A stretch of 32,007 bases of DNA from Hyphomicrobiales bacterium (GCA_900474095.1 UCOA01000081.1:1-32007), one strand, 5' to 3'; positions 16,766 to 26,129 are shown, numbered from the stretch's first letter. Numbers and translations: made by a program. Notes: generated by a model from the sequence alone, not told the origin.

Positions 16766-17194
16766 TTAGGTTCTTAACGCGCTTAAAGTCAGATGTGGCG
16801 TGCCGTTTGATGTCTTGAGTACAGAATTTCCGGTGATATCGACCACGCCTCTTACAACTCGGCGCATGTTGGAAAAGCTGTCGAAGGTAACAGTGTCCAC
16901 CGGTTCATCGAAACGGACAGAGACGGAATAGGACGTGCCTAAGGTCGATAACGCGTTGATTTCGCCCTTGAACGGCTGTCCAAGATACCGCCCCTGCACT
17001 CTTTGATGCAAATGGAACGGACAGGGGTTCGCCTTGGCCAGACGGGCGGACAGAGTGTTCCAGTCGCGCGCCCCGTTCTGCCGGGCGACGAGCTCCAGTG
17101 CTTGGGCATGGCCTAACACGGTACCGTCGGCGGCAAGTGCGCTCCTCAGAGATTTTGCGTGCGCCTTAGCTTCTGCAATGTTTCTGACTGTCAT
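16766..17194 (-). CDS. Glyoxalase-related small protein
   Basis: 142 residues. The N-terminal half carries the pattern AKAHAKSLRSALAADGTVLG HAQALELVARQNGARDWNTL, the signature of the short helical 'glyoxalase-related' domain (PF20066-like) common in Proteobacteria. The C-terminal half (about 55-142) is beta-rich with no family I recognise. Despite the domain name there is no sign of glyoxalase metal ligands, so no enzymatic role is claimed. The start ATG at 17194 overlaps the stop of the upstream MATE gene in an ATGA, implying translational coupling in one operon. Confidence 0.7.
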   Translation of the reverse strand: MTVRNIAEAKAHAKSLRSALAADGTVLGHAQALELVARQNGARDWNTLSARLAKANPCPFHLHQRVQGRYLGQPFKGEINALSTLGTSYSVSVRFDEPVDTVTFDSFSNMRRVVRGVVDITGNSVLKTSNGTPHLTLSALRT

Positions 17195-18588
17195 GACAGG
17201 TTCCCCGCGGCCTTCAGCCCAATACCGGCATCTCCCCGCGCCTTCAGGGCATCAGCAAGCACAAGTGTTGCGACTACTGCGGCCACGCCATCGGCCAGCG
17301 GATAGGCGAACCAGATTGCATCGGCGCCCAATATTGCCGCAGCGGCAGCGACCAAGGCAGGCAAGAGTACAAAAGGCTTGACCATGGTCAGAACAGCCGC
17401 TCGAGCAGGTTGGCCGATGGCCTGAAAGTAAAGCCCAAGCACGAGAACTGGTCCGGAAAAAAGATAGATCGCCGCCATGGGCCGAAGTATTCGACCGACT
17501 TCGCCGACGACATCTGGATCAGCGACAAAGGCTGCTCCGACGAGCATGCCCCCGCTCAACAACAAAACCTCAACAGCAAGACAGTAGAACAATGCTGTTG
17601 CTGCGGCGATCCGCAGGACGGCATCCGAGCGGGTGTAAAGACACGCACCGACATTGTTGCCGACGATGCTCTGCATGGCCATCGCGATAGCCATGATTGG
17701 CAGGAAAACAAAGCCGAAAATGCGTGTCACGATCCCGTAGGCGGCAATGGTCCTAGCGTAATCGGGGCTGCCTACAAGACGTAACGCTAGGACCACGCTA
17801 GCGGATGAAAGCGCCATTCCGATAAAGCCCAGACTGACCGGTGCGCCCACCGCAACAATACGCCGCCAACTGCCGGTCCAGCGGTTCCGCCAGAGGCCAT
17901 TGAGCGGCATCATGCCCCCGATGAAACGGCGCAGCCCGGCTAGAAGCGCAAGTCCCAGCGCCTGTGCCAGAACCGTGCCCGTGGCCGATCCCGCAACACC
18001 GAGCTCCAGGACCACGACCAGGATGTAGTTCAGCAGAATGTTGACGAGCGTGACCCCAAGCGACATGAGCGCCATTAAACCGGCCTGCCCTTCGTTCCTC
18101 CAGGCATCGGCATGAACACCCAGCAGAAATTGTATCGGGGTTCCGAATATGGTGATCGCAAGGAAGACCCAGAGCATGCCAGTAATAGGGCCGCCGGAGC
18201 CGGCAATGCGTAGGGCGAAACCCCACCCGCCCGCACAGAAGATGACAATCAGCGTCGAAGCGATCATCAATGCAAGTCCATGAGCACCCGCGAAGGTTGA
18301 GTTGGCGGCATCGCGGTCACCGGCACCAAGTTGGCGAGCCAGCAGACTTGACATTCCCCCGCCGACAAGGGTCGAAAGCGCGATTGTCAACATCAGGACT
18401 GGAAAGGCCATGCCGACTGCCGCCATGGCCTCTGCACCGACGAAATGCCCAAGAAAGAGTGCGTCGATGATACCGAGCATCCCGTTCATCACCATGATGG
18501 CGATCATAGGAAATGCGGTGTTGGCAAAAATTCTGCCCGGGGAGGCAGTCAGAAAACGGTTTTCGGGCGATTGTCGTGAAGACATCAC
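17191..18588 (-). CDS. MATE family multidrug efflux transporter
   Basis: 465 residues with about 12 hydrophobic segments in two related halves. Typical elements are FPMIAIMVMNGMLGIIDALF near the start, GGGMSSLLARQLGAGDRDAA at about 77-96, and the second-half repeat IMAIAMAMQSIVGNNVGACL. MATE proteins sit in the inner membrane and export cationic or organic compounds in exchange for H+ or Na+. The strong ribosome site gaggag precedes ATG 18588. The glyoxalase-related gene overlaps its 3' end by 4 bases. Substrate unknown. Confidence 0.92.
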   Translation of the reverse strand: MMSSRQSPENRFLTASPGRIFANTAFPMIAIMVMNGMLGIIDALFLGHFVGAEAMAAVGMAFPVLMLTIALSTLVGGGMSSLLARQLGAGDRDAANSTFAGAHGLALMIASTLIVIFCAGGWGFALRIAGSGGPITGMLWVFLAITIFGTPIQFLLGVHADAWRNEGQAGLMALMSLGVTLVNILLNYILVVVLELGVAGSATGTVLAQALGLALLAGLRRFIGGMMPLNGLWRNRWTGSWRRIVAVGAPVSLGFIGMALSSASVVLALRLVGSPDYARTIAAYGIVTRIFGFVFLPIMAIAMAMQSIVGNNVGACLYTRSDAVLRIAAATALFYCLAVEVLLLSGGMLVGAAFVADPDVVGEVGRILRPMAAIYLFSGPVLVLGLYFQAIGQPARAAVLTMVKPFVLLPALVAAAAAILGADAIWFAYPLADGVAAVVATLVLADALKARGDAGIGLKAAGNLS

Positions 18589-18841
18589 TCACTCCTCAAA
18601 AGAGGCATTTCGACTGTGATGGGTGCCTGCATTGCCACCGACGAAATGCATCGAGGGTGAGAAAGGTCTCTACATGCCGGGCTTCACCGTGACTTGCGTC
18701 TGCAGGCGGCAGGTGCTCGGAACCTATGCGAGAACAACCACCAAACCCAATGATTGTCAATAGAAGCGTGTGTCAGAAAATCCGCAAACGCTTGGGTAGA
18801 GACTGTTCTTCGCAATGTTCCCAATTTAAATAGGCATTTGC

Positions 18842-19260
18842 GACGAATTCGTCATTGGCGTTCTGCTCATCGCCAGCGGCGTAACCTTCCTCTGGTTCAC
18901 TATCATGAGTGGCACTGCGCTGCATTCCGAACTGATGGGGTCGGCGGCCTTGTCGAGGCGGTCAACAACAAGGGAACCATATCCGTGAATAGCGGTCACC
19001 TCGTTCGTCGCCATCTTCTTCATCTCGGGAGCGGATGCCGCATCAATAGTGATGGGCATGCTTTCGTCTCGCGGCACGCTTGAACCCCCACGTGGCATCG
19101 TCGTTCTCTGCGGCGTCCCTGCAGAGCGTCGACCCGACGTGTTGCTGGTGATGGGAGGTTTCCTGCAGACCGCGTCGATCATCGCGGCAGCACCTCTTCC
19201 TCGTCGTTTCGGGCTGCGCGTTCTCCTTATGGATGGCGCTGCTGGACGATCTAGAAGGGC
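18842..19260 (+). pseudogene. BCCT (betaine/choline/carnitine) transporter remnant
   Basis: Plus-strand pieces in shifting frames: DEFVIGVLLIASGVTFLWFT IMSGTALH, then GGLVEAVNNKGTISV, then AVTSFVAIFFISGADAASIV MGMLSSRG and VLLVMGGFLQTASIIAA. These follow in order the C-terminal transmembrane part of BCCT proteins (FLWFTIFGGTAL, TSADSASIVLGMLSS, LQTASIIAALPF). Several frameshifts and deletions; no N-terminal half. It was an osmoprotectant uptake gene. The rest of 18589-19504 shows no other gene. Confidence 0.8.
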
Positions 19261-19504
19261 TTAGCGAAATGGCCCCTCCCCTGCCCGAAGGCGGCCCACT
19301 ATTGGCAAAGGCGATTGCAGCTGTCTTAAACGACTTGATTGTGCAGAATGACGGTTTGGCGATGTCGGGATGGCGGCACTTAATTCATTCGGCTTCATCA
19401 ATTAGTAGTTGCAGAAAACGGTTTAGGTTGATATCCTGCTGCCGCCGCACGTCGTCGACCGCAAGATCCCGCTCGCCCGAGGTTCGGGATCACCTCTAAG
19501 ATAC

Positions 19505-21034
19505 TTACCACACTCCATCGACCTGTTCATCGAGCAACTCGTGAGCATCCGCCCTCAGGAAGACGAACACCACAAGCGCGGTGAGAAGGGTGATTGCGGT
19601 CAGGAATAACAGAAGGTCGCTGAACGCATCCGAATAGAGCGACACCAGCACCGTCCGATCCATTCCCTGCATTACTTTCCCAGCCATGACGAGATCTCCG
19701 GCGGCGAGCCTTTGTGCAGCAGCCGCAGTGTCTGAGGGCGTGGCGCTCCCACCCATTCTACCGGCGACCAGCATCGAGAGGACCGCGCTGACGACCGCGA
19801 GCGCCACGCCCTCGCCCGCCACCCTTGTGGTGCTGAAAATGCCGGTCGCCATGCCGGCGCGCTCCTTGGGCACGACGCTGACCGCCAATCCGTCCATCAG
19901 CCCCCAGGGCAGGCTAATACCAGTACCGATCACCAGCATCGGCAGGGCCATTGCAAAAACCGGAGCGCCGACTGGGATCTGCGACAGCCAGAACAGACCG
20001 CCGGCCGAGATCAACAAACCCGTGCCGCAGATTGTGGCAGGACGGAACCAACGCGTCAGAAGTCCGGCCGCAATGGGCAGGATGAGCAGCGGCGCAGAAA
20101 GGGCGATCATCAACGTGCCCGCTGTCACCTCGCGCATCCCTTCGATGCCGATGAAGCGTCCCGGAAGCAGAATCAGCAAAACGACGAATCCATAAGCCGG
20201 AGCTGCCGCAAGCAACTGAACGCCGGCGAAGCGTGGATAGGCAAATAGCGAGAGGTCCAGCATCGGCCGGGAGACCATGCGTTCAATCGCCACGAACAAA
20301 AAGAGGAAGAGCGATGCGCCGCCCAGCAATCCCACGACCCAGCCGTCGCTCCAGCCGCGCTCGGGCGCCAGCAGAATGCCGTAGGTGAAGAGACCGAGCG
20401 CCGCTGTGAAGCTGAGCGCCCCGCCCCGGTCGAGCCCACGCGCGGTCGGATCCCGGCTTTCTTTCAGTGCGTGCCAACCGAAAGCAAAGGCGAGAACGGC
20501 AAAGATCACCACCGCCAGGAAGATGCTGCGCCAGCCGAGCGCCTCGATCAACAGGCCTGACGCGACCGGACCGAGCGACAGACCGACGCCGAAGCTGGTG
20601 CCGACGATGCTGAAGGCGCGAAGCCGCGCCGGGCCATCGAACTCCTGCGCCAGCGCTGCCATTCCACCCGAAAAGGCCGCAGCTGCTGCAAACCCTTGCG
20701 CCGCCCGCAACAGGTCGAATATCAAGATATCCGGCGCAAAGACGAGCGCCAACGAGAACACCGCAAACAATCCCACTCCGGCCATGAAAATCCGCTTGCG
20801 GCCATAGCTGTCCGCCAGGGCACCCGCTGCCATCAGGGTTGATCCGAAGGTGAGCATGAAGGCATTCGTCACCCAGGCGATCGCAACCGGGCTGCCGCCC
20901 AACGCCTGGCCGATGGAGGGCAGTGCCACCGCCGTGCCCGTGAACGTGAGCGGCATGGCAGCGGCGGCAAGGCATACTGCGAGTAAAGCCAGCCATGTTC
21001 GAGTTCTGTCAGAAGCTTTGGATTGGAATGACAT
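19505..21034 (-). CDS. MFS transporter, DHA2 (14-TMS) type
   Basis: 509 residues from ATG 21034 (MSFQSKASDRTRTW), chosen over the longer frame starting at 21136 because aggga lies just upstream and the extra 34 residues are unlike a transporter. Signature features: TFTGTAVALPSIGQALGGSP in TM1, GALADSYGRKRIFMAGVGLF (MFS motif A) after TM2, and GTSFGVGLSLGPVASGLLIE (motif C of drug:H+ antiporters) in TM5. About 14 hydrophobic segments. It probably exports a toxic compound or metabolite. Divergent from the LysR gene at 21185, with 150 bases and a dyad between, so control by that regulator is likely. Confidence 0.9.
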   Translation of the reverse strand: MSFQSKASDRTRTWLALLAVCLAAAAMPLTFTGTAVALPSIGQALGGSPVAIAWVTNAFMLTFGSTLMAAGALADSYGRKRIFMAGVGLFAVFSLALVFAPDILIFDLLRAAQGFAAAAAFSGGMAALAQEFDGPARLRAFSIVGTSFGVGLSLGPVASGLLIEALGWRSIFLAVVIFAVLAFAFGWHALKESRDPTARGLDRGGALSFTAALGLFTYGILLAPERGWSDGWVVGLLGGASLFLFLFVAIERMVSRPMLDLSLFAYPRFAGVQLLAAAPAYGFVVLLILLPGRFIGIEGMREVTAGTLMIALSAPLLILPIAAGLLTRWFRPATICGTGLLISAGGLFWLSQIPVGAPVFAMALPMLVIGTGISLPWGLMDGLAVSVVPKERAGMATGIFSTTRVAGEGVALAVVSAVLSMLVAGRMGGSATPSDTAAAAQRLAAGDLVMAGKVMQGMDRTVLVSLYSDAFSDLLLFLTAITLLTALVVFVFLRADAHELLDEQVDGVW

Positions 21035-21129
21035 ACGTTGTCCCTGAAGCTGGAGAATGCCGCAGCAAAACCCGCGGCCTGTTTCCAACCCATTATATTT
21101 GTGCTTGAATATTCGGAAATATTGCCAAA

Positions 21130-21148
21130 GTTCCAATCATAACGGAAC
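21130..21148. promoter_or_regulatory. Candidate LysR operator between MFS and LysR genes
   Basis: GTTCC-N9-GGAAC is a clean inverted repeat located midway between the divergent starts (21034 and 21185), in the usual place and style for a LysR-type regulator box. Confidence 0.5.
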
Positions 21149-21184
21149 AAAACGCTCGAATAGGATCAAAATGGAACGAGCGAC

Positions 21185-22108
21185 ATGGACCGCCTGACCG
21201 GCTTGATGGCCTTCGTCCGCACAGCTGATCTCGGCAGTTTCGTTGCCGCCGGACGTGTCCTTAGCCTTTCCCCGTCTGCCGTTGGAAAGGCCGTCACGAG
21301 GCTCGAAAGCCAGTTGGGTGTGCGGCTCTTCCAGCGCTCGACCCGCAGCCTGCGCCTGACGGAGGAAGGCCGCGCGTTTCACGAACGATGCCGCCACATC
21401 CTCGACGATCTCGACGACGCCCAGGAAACGCTGCTGCGAACCCGGGAAACCCCGCGCGGGCGCGTCAAGGTCAGCGCGCCCACCGTCGCCTACCACCTGC
21501 TCTTGCCGGTGCTTGCGGAATTTCTGTCGCTCTACCCGGAGATCGAACTCGATCTGGATTTCAGCGACCGTATCGTCGATCTCATCGACGAGGGCGTCGA
21601 TGTCGCCATCCGCAGCGGGCAATTGCCGGACAGCCGCATCATGGTCCGCGCACTTCGGCCGTTTCAGATGCTTCTCTGCGCGTCCCCCACCTATCTAGTG
21701 AGATGGGGAATGCCGGCATGCCCGCGCGACCTGTCGGCCCATGTGGGGATCGGCTTTCGCTTTCCAAATAGCGGCAAGATCCAGGACTGGCCCCTCATCG
21801 TTCCAGTGGGAGAGCCCGAGGTCAGGATCCGCCACATCCTGACATGCAACAACATGGAGGCGCTGCGCGGCGCCGTGCTGCGCGGACTCGGCATCGGCTG
21901 CATGCCGGATTTCCTCGCTGCAGCTTCGCTGAGGACCAGGAAACTTTTACCGCTGCTGGTCGATCACCTCGATGCGCCCGGCCAGTTCAACCTGATCTGG
22001 CCGTCGAGCCGGCATCTATCACCTAAAGTGCGGGTATTCATTGATTTTATCAGCAAGAGGCTTTTCTCCAGCGAATGTCAGCTGCCACCGATACCGCAGA
22101 ACCCTTGA
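21185..22108 (+). CDS. LysR-type transcriptional regulator
   Basis: 307 residues. N-terminal winged helix: MDRLTGLMAFVRTADLGSFV, GRVLSLSPSAVGKAVTRLES QLGVRLFQRSTR. The periplasmic-binding-like effector domain starts near 95 (RGRVKVSAPTVAYHLLLPVL) and includes DLIDEGVDVAIRSGQLPDSR, which places it in the CrgA/DmlR-like subgroup. ggaacgag precedes ATG 21185. Divergent from the MFS exporter, the standard arrangement for a local regulator that senses the exported compound or a related one; it probably also represses its own gene. Confidence 0.93.
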   Translation: MDRLTGLMAFVRTADLGSFVAAGRVLSLSPSAVGKAVTRLESQLGVRLFQRSTRSLRLTEEGRAFHERCRHILDDLDDAQETLLRTRETPRGRVKVSAPTVAYHLLLPVLAEFLSLYPEIELDLDFSDRIVDLIDEGVDVAIRSGQLPDSRIMVRALRPFQMLLCASPTYLVRWGMPACPRDLSAHVGIGFRFPNSGKIQDWPLIVPVGEPEVRIRHILTCNNMEALRGAVLRGLGIGCMPDFLAAASLRTRKLLPLLVDHLDAPGQFNLIWPSSRHLSPKVRVFIDFISKRLFSSECQLPPIPQNP

Positions 22109-22235
22109 GGAGCCTTGCCTAACAGCAGGATCGCCACTCGGCTCAAGCCTTGTCAAAACAACACGCGAAGCCGAGACTTTGATTCAACTTCACGTGTTGC
22201 GAGGAAAGGTTCGAAATCGGTGCCGTCGCACCGGG

Positions 22236-22997
22236 CTAAGGTCGGATGCCTCCGATGGTGAAACCGCCATCAACGGTGATCTCTTGGCCCGTGACGAAAC
22301 TGGCATCGTCTGAAAGCAGCCAGGCAACGGTGCCCGCGACGTCTTCTGACCGACCGTTACGGCGAAGTGGCGTGTGGCTGGCCAAACGCGCGGCAAAGAC
22401 GGGATCGATGACATCATCTGCCATGGGAGTCAGGATAATGCCCGGATTGATGGCATTGACACGGATGTTCCGAGGGCCTTCCTCCACCGCAAGCGTCCGC
22501 ATCATCGCCTGCAAGGCTCCCTTGGTGCCGGCGTAGGCCCCAGCTCCAGGCATGACGCCACTCGCAGTCCAGGACGCGTTGATGAGGATGCTGCCGTTGT
22601 CTAAGAATGGCAGGCATTGCTTGATGGTAAAAAACGTGCCGCGCAGATTGGTCCCGATCAGCGCGTCAAACTCGTCCGCTTCTGTCACTGCCAGGGGCTT
22701 AAATTCGCCCAGGACCCCGGCGTTTGCAAATACGGCGTCCAGTTTCCCGAACTGCCCTACAGTCGTCTGCACTGCGGCTGCAACTGCATCGTTGTCCGCG
22801 ATGTCGCAAGCAATTGCGATGGCAATGCCGCCCGCGGCCTCGACCTCCGACTGCAATTCGTTGATCGGTTGCGGGCGACGTCCGATAAGAGCGACCTGAG
22901 CACCTTCCTCGACCAAGCGAAGTGCGGCAGCCCGCCCCATGCCCGTTCCTGCCCCGGTAATGAAAATCGTTTTGCCCGTAAATCTGTTCTGCGCCAT
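22236..22997 (-). CDS. SDR-family NAD(P)-dependent oxidoreductase
   Basis: 253 residues, classical SDR size. Cofactor motif TGAGTGMG at 14-21, NAG at 92-94, catalytic Ser142, Tyr155 and Lys159 (YAGTK), and the C-terminal SFVTGQEITVDGGFTIGG. It reduces or oxidises a carbonyl/hydroxyl group using NAD(P)(H) in the cytoplasm; substrate unknown. Ribosome site aaaggag before ATG 22997. Divergent from the LysR gene at 23098, with 100 bases and a dyad between. Confidence 0.93.
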   Translation of the reverse strand: MAQNRFTGKTIFITGAGTGMGRAAALRLVEEGAQVALIGRRPQPINELQSEVEAAGGIAIAIACDIADNDAVAAAVQTTVGQFGKLDAVFANAGVLGEFKPLAVTEADEFDALIGTNLRGTFFTIKQCLPFLDNGSILINASWTASGVMPGAGAYAGTKGALQAMMRTLAVEEGPRNIRVNAINPGIILTPMADDVIDPVFAARLASHTPLRRNGRSEDVAGTVAWLLSDDASFVTGQEITVDGGFTIGGIRP

Positions 22998-23042
22998 GTC
23001 GTGCTCCTTTGGTTACAGCAACAGGACGGTTGTAATTCGGTA

Positions 23043-23062
23043 GGCAAACAGTGATAATTGCC
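23043..23062. promoter_or_regulatory. Candidate LysR operator between SDR and LysR genes
   Basis: GGCAA-N10-TTGCC inverted repeat in the 100-base divergent intergenic region; positioned where a LysR regulator would control both genes. Confidence 0.45.
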
Positions 23063-23097
23063 AAAATATATTATACATCTGAAAGTGAAACTATCGA

Positions 23098-24018
23098 ATG
23101 GGGCTTTTTCGGTCCATGCAGGTTTTTGTGACGACCGTTCAGGAGGGCTCAATGAGTGCCGCCTCCGGCAAGCTCGGCATGTCGCCCGCGATGGTGGGCC
23201 AGCATGTGGCGGCACTGGAGGAGCGGCTTGGCACACGGCTTCTGAACAGAACGACCCGTCGTCAGAGCTTGACGGATTTCGGCAGGACCTATGTCGATCA
23301 GTGCCGCGACATTCTCGAGCGTGTGGCCGTTGCGGATGAGGAGGCCGAGGCATCGCAGACGAACCCCCGTGGCCAACTCAGGATTACGGCACCAACTACC
23401 TTCGGGGCAGAGGCCCTGATGCCTGCCTTGGGACGCTATCGTGAAATCGCACCGGACGTGACGCTGGACGTCACGTTGACCGACCGCAATGTCGATATCG
23501 TTGAGGAAGGATTCGATGTTGCATTCCGTATCGGCGAACTTCCGGACAGCCGCCTCATCGCCCGTCAGCTTGCTCCCTACAGGATGGTCGTCTGCGCTTC
23601 ACCGCAATACCTTGCTAGCCGCGGTATGCCCCAACACCCCAGCGAGCTTTCGAACCACGAAGCAGTCGGTTTCACCCCTGCGGCAAAGTCACCATGGAAA
23701 TTGTCGAAACACGATGAGGTTGTCGAAGTTACACCCCGCATGTCGATGAGCGTCAACAGCGGTCAGGCTGTTCGCATGGCGGCCCGCACCGGGTTGGGCG
23801 TGATCATGCAACCCGCTATCCTGCTGACTGCGGATATCGAGTCTGGCCTGCTGGTCAGGCTTTTTCCGGACTGGCACCTGCGCGAGCGGCCAATGTGGCT
23901 TGTCTATCATCGTGACAGGCGGATGACGCCGCGCCTGCGTAGCGTCATCGCTTTTGCAATCGCAGAATTCGCCCTGAAACCCGATGATCCGCGCCGTCGA
24001 ACGAGCGGAGGTGGCTAA
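23098..24018 (+). CDS. LysR-type transcriptional regulator
   Basis: 306 residues. Winged helix with GSMSAASGKLGMSPAMVGQH VAALEERLGTRLLNRTTR, then an effector-binding domain from about 92 (RGQLRITAPTTFGAEALMPA) with VDIVEEGFDVAFRIGELPDS R. It belongs to the same subgroup as the LysR at 21185 but is only moderately similar, so this is not a recent duplication. Only a weak ribosome site (gaaagtgaaac) precedes ATG 23098, consistent with low expression. Divergent to the SDR gene, which it probably controls. Confidence 0.92.
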   Translation: MGLFRSMQVFVTTVQEGSMSAASGKLGMSPAMVGQHVAALEERLGTRLLNRTTRRQSLTDFGRTYVDQCRDILERVAVADEEAEASQTNPRGQLRITAPTTFGAEALMPALGRYREIAPDVTLDVTLTDRNVDIVEEGFDVAFRIGELPDSRLIARQLAPYRMVVCASPQYLASRGMPQHPSELSNHEAVGFTPAAKSPWKLSKHDEVVEVTPRMSMSVNSGQAVRMAARTGLGVIMQPAILLTADIESGLLVRLFPDWHLRERPMWLVYHRDRRMTPRLRSVIAFAIAEFALKPDDPRRRTSGGG

Positions 24019-24306
24019 GCGTGAACGTCCGGCAATACGGCGAAAGCAGGAAGTGCTGGTTGCCCCAATATTTCCAACCTCCGGAGGACCGCCAGATCGG
24101 GCGCGGCGTCGCGCGGCTGCGGAATGACGGACGGAAGGTTTTTGGAGACCATGTTCAGCGCCCTGCCGGGTTGCGAGAGTCAAAAATCGTCATACTCATG
24201 AACGCGGTACCTCCTGATGAACTCGGAGGCCGACCGTATAGGGACCCGGAGTCGCTGCGAGCCCCATTTTTTGGCTTCTTCCGGGAGCGTTAAGATTGTG
24301 CGATCG
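24019..24306. other. Non-coding or decayed stretch
   Basis: Short frames on both strands, none with a known motif. It separates the LysR gene from the decayed zinc-ribbon gene. Confidence 0.35.
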
Positions 24307-24503
24307 CTATCGCTTGATCCGTCCGGTGATCCAAGTGTTGTTGCCCTCATTGCTGCACGCCGTCCACCGCAGCCGGGCATCAGCGCTGCGATGGCGACGT
24401 GCGTGCCGAAACGCCGAGTTAGCTCCCACCGGTCCACGAATCCCTGGTGCGTACACACTGCGCACTTGCCGCCGAGGACATACCACTCCTCGAGTTGCGA
24501 CAA
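24307..24503 (-). pseudogene. Frameshifted small zinc-ribbon-like protein gene
   Basis: One minus-strand frame gives LSQLEEWYVLGGKCAVCTHQ GFVDRWELTRRFGTHVAIAA; the natural continuation LRWTACSNEGNNTWITGRIK R, ending at 24307, is in another frame. Together they match a pattern of small rhizobial proteins with an N-terminal CxxC, RWELxRRFG, and a C-terminal LxCxxCGNRxGN. The frameshift and loss of the third cysteine (Trp instead) argue for a dead gene. Confidence 0.5.
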
Positions 24504-24558
24504 CGTCGGTGACCACGCTGCTATCGCTCATGAAGGTTACGGCCGATACGGGCAGATA

Positions 24559-25149
24559 TCAAAGCCACATAGGAATGACAGACAGTGCCAGTAACAGCGC
24601 CAGCCAAAGATTGAGATACCGCCATTGCCAGGGTTGGGTCAGCCGTCGCCCAAGCCAGAGACCGCCAATACACCAAATGACCATGGAAAACATGGCGGCG
24701 GCACCGAAGACGAAACATAGAATCAAGCCCAGGGCCACTGGGTTGTCGGCCAGACCGGCATACGCTGCCGCGGCCGCGAGGGCCATGGTCCAGCCCTTCG
24801 GATTCACCCACAGCAACATGAAACCGGAGATAAAACCTGTTGGTGGAGAAGAGGATCCTGCATGGGGCGCACTCATCCGCGAGATCATCCAGGCCAGCCA
24901 CAAAAGATAAGCGGATCCAATGATACGCAACCACAACTGCATTGGCGACCACGCGAAAACGACGGATCCCAGTCCGCCCGCAACTGCGCCAACGAGCGTT
25001 CCAAGGCCGACGGCGATGCCCGCGAGCAAAGGAAGGCTCCGCCGGAACCCAAATTGTGCGCCCGAAGCCGTTGCGAGGGATGTCGCTCCGCCCGGCGAGA
25101 TCGTCGCCACAAGTGCAAAGCCAATCACGGATAGAAGCGCGCTGCTCAT
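24559..25149 (-). CDS. LysE/RhtB family amino acid exporter
   Basis: 196 residues with about six hydrophobic segments. Family hallmarks are ATISPGGATSLATASGAQFG FRRSLP near the N-terminus and FMLLWVNPKGWTMALAAAAA Y in the middle. LysE/RhtB proteins sit in the inner membrane and export amino acids such as lysine, threonine or homoserine. The ATG at 25149 overlaps the stop of the upstream PLP-enzyme gene in an ATGA, so both are translated from one mRNA. Pairing with a threonine/serine-dehydratase-like enzyme suggests relief of an excess of the same amino acid by deamination and export (inference). Confidence 0.9.
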   Translation of the reverse strand: MSSALLSVIGFALVATISPGGATSLATASGAQFGFRRSLPLLAGIAVGLGTLVGAVAGGLGSVVFAWSPMQLWLRIIGSAYLLWLAWMISRMSAPHAGSSSPPTGFISGFMLLWVNPKGWTMALAAAAAYAGLADNPVALGLILCFVFGAAAMFSMVIWCIGGLWLGRRLTQPWQWRYLNLWLALLLALSVIPMWL

Positions 25150-26129
25150 CTCGGTCGGACCTTTGGTGTCTCGCCTTGAAGCACGCGGACGAATACCGGC
25201 ATGTCGATATTTCCTCCCGTCAGGATTACGGCAACACGGCGCCCTTGAAAGCTCAACTTCTCCTTGATCAGAGCTGCCAGGGCCGCAGCGCCCGCGCCTT
25301 CTGCGATGTTGTGCGTATCGACGTAGAGAAGGCGCATTGCGGCGGCGATCTCGTTATCAGTCACCCGAACCAGGCGGGATGCGCCTTTACGAATAATCTC
25401 CAAGGGTTCAGCTTGTGGTTCACGGCAAGCAAGTCCATCGGCAAAAGTTTGGGCGGTTTCTGTGGAAATCGGACGGCCAGCTTCAAACGAAAGCGCAAAG
25501 GCAGGGGCTTGGTCGGAGACAACGCCGATAATCTCGGTCTTCAGCCCGAGCAAATCGCGAACTGTTATAAGGCCGCAAATGCCAGATCCCATGCCGATCG
25601 GCACGTACACGGCATCAAGGCATGAATGATCGGCGAACAATTCCCTGCCGTAAGTTGCAACGCCAACGACGAGGTCGCGGTGAAATGACGGTACGAAGTG
25701 AAGATCTTTCTCTGATTGGAGGTGGCGCGCAATCGCGCGACTCTCATCGAAATCTCGTCCTGCGATTGTAAGCTCGCCGCCGAATGCCTCCATCGCGGCA
25801 TTCTTTTCAGCAGAATTGCCTTCTGGAACAACAATAGCAGCAGGAATACCTGCCCGCTTAGCACCAATCGCGATCGACTGACCATGATTGCCTCGAGTAG
25901 CGGTGATTAATCCCTTCGGCAACATATTGGAACGTTGAAGCGCATCTACATAAGATAGGCCCCCACGTGCTTTGAAAGAGCCCGTTAGCGTATGGTTCTC
26001 ATGTTTGACAATGACGTTGACACCGGTACGGCGTGCAAGCAACGGCCAGGCATAGGCAGGGGTGGGTGGAACAAGTGCGCGCACAGCCGTAGCGGCAATT
26101 GCAAGATCGTCGAGTGAGAAAAGTGTCAT
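25146..26129 (-). CDS. Threonine/serine dehydratase-like PLP enzyme
   Basis: 327 residues from ATG 26129, which has agagg seven bases upstream; the TTG at 26135 lies on top of that site and is less likely. Fold-type II PLP enzyme: Lys53 in HENHTLTGSFKARGG forms the cofactor Schiff base, ATRGNHGQS (77-85) binds substrate carboxylate, IGMGSGICG (178-186) is the phosphate-binding loop, and ILTGGNIDM near the C-terminus matches the pyridine-ring site. No C-terminal regulatory ACT domain, so it resembles catabolic dehydratases or EutB-like and hydroxyaspartate dehydratases. First gene of a two-gene operon with LysE, divergent from the AraC gene. Confidence 0.88.
   Translation of the reverse strand: MTLFSLDDLAIAATAVRALVPPTPAYAWPLLARRTGVNVIVKHENHTLTGSFKARGGLSYVDALQRSNMLPKGLITATRGNHGQSIAIGAKRAGIPAAIVVPEGNSAEKNAAMEAFGGELTIAGRDFDESRAIARHLQSEKDLHFVPSFHRDLVVGVATYGRELFADHSCLDAVYVPIGMGSGICGLITVRDLLGLKTEIIGVVSDQAPAFALSFEAGRPISTETAQTFADGLACREPQAEPLEIIRKGASRLVRVTDNEIAAAMRLLYVDTHNIAEGAGAAALAALIKEKLSFQGRRVAVILTGGNIDMPVFVRVLQGETPKVRPR

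Noticed and set aside
21035-21136. Longer start for the MFS transporter
   Set aside because: The 34 extra residues are atypical and the ATG at 21034 has a suitable ribosome site.
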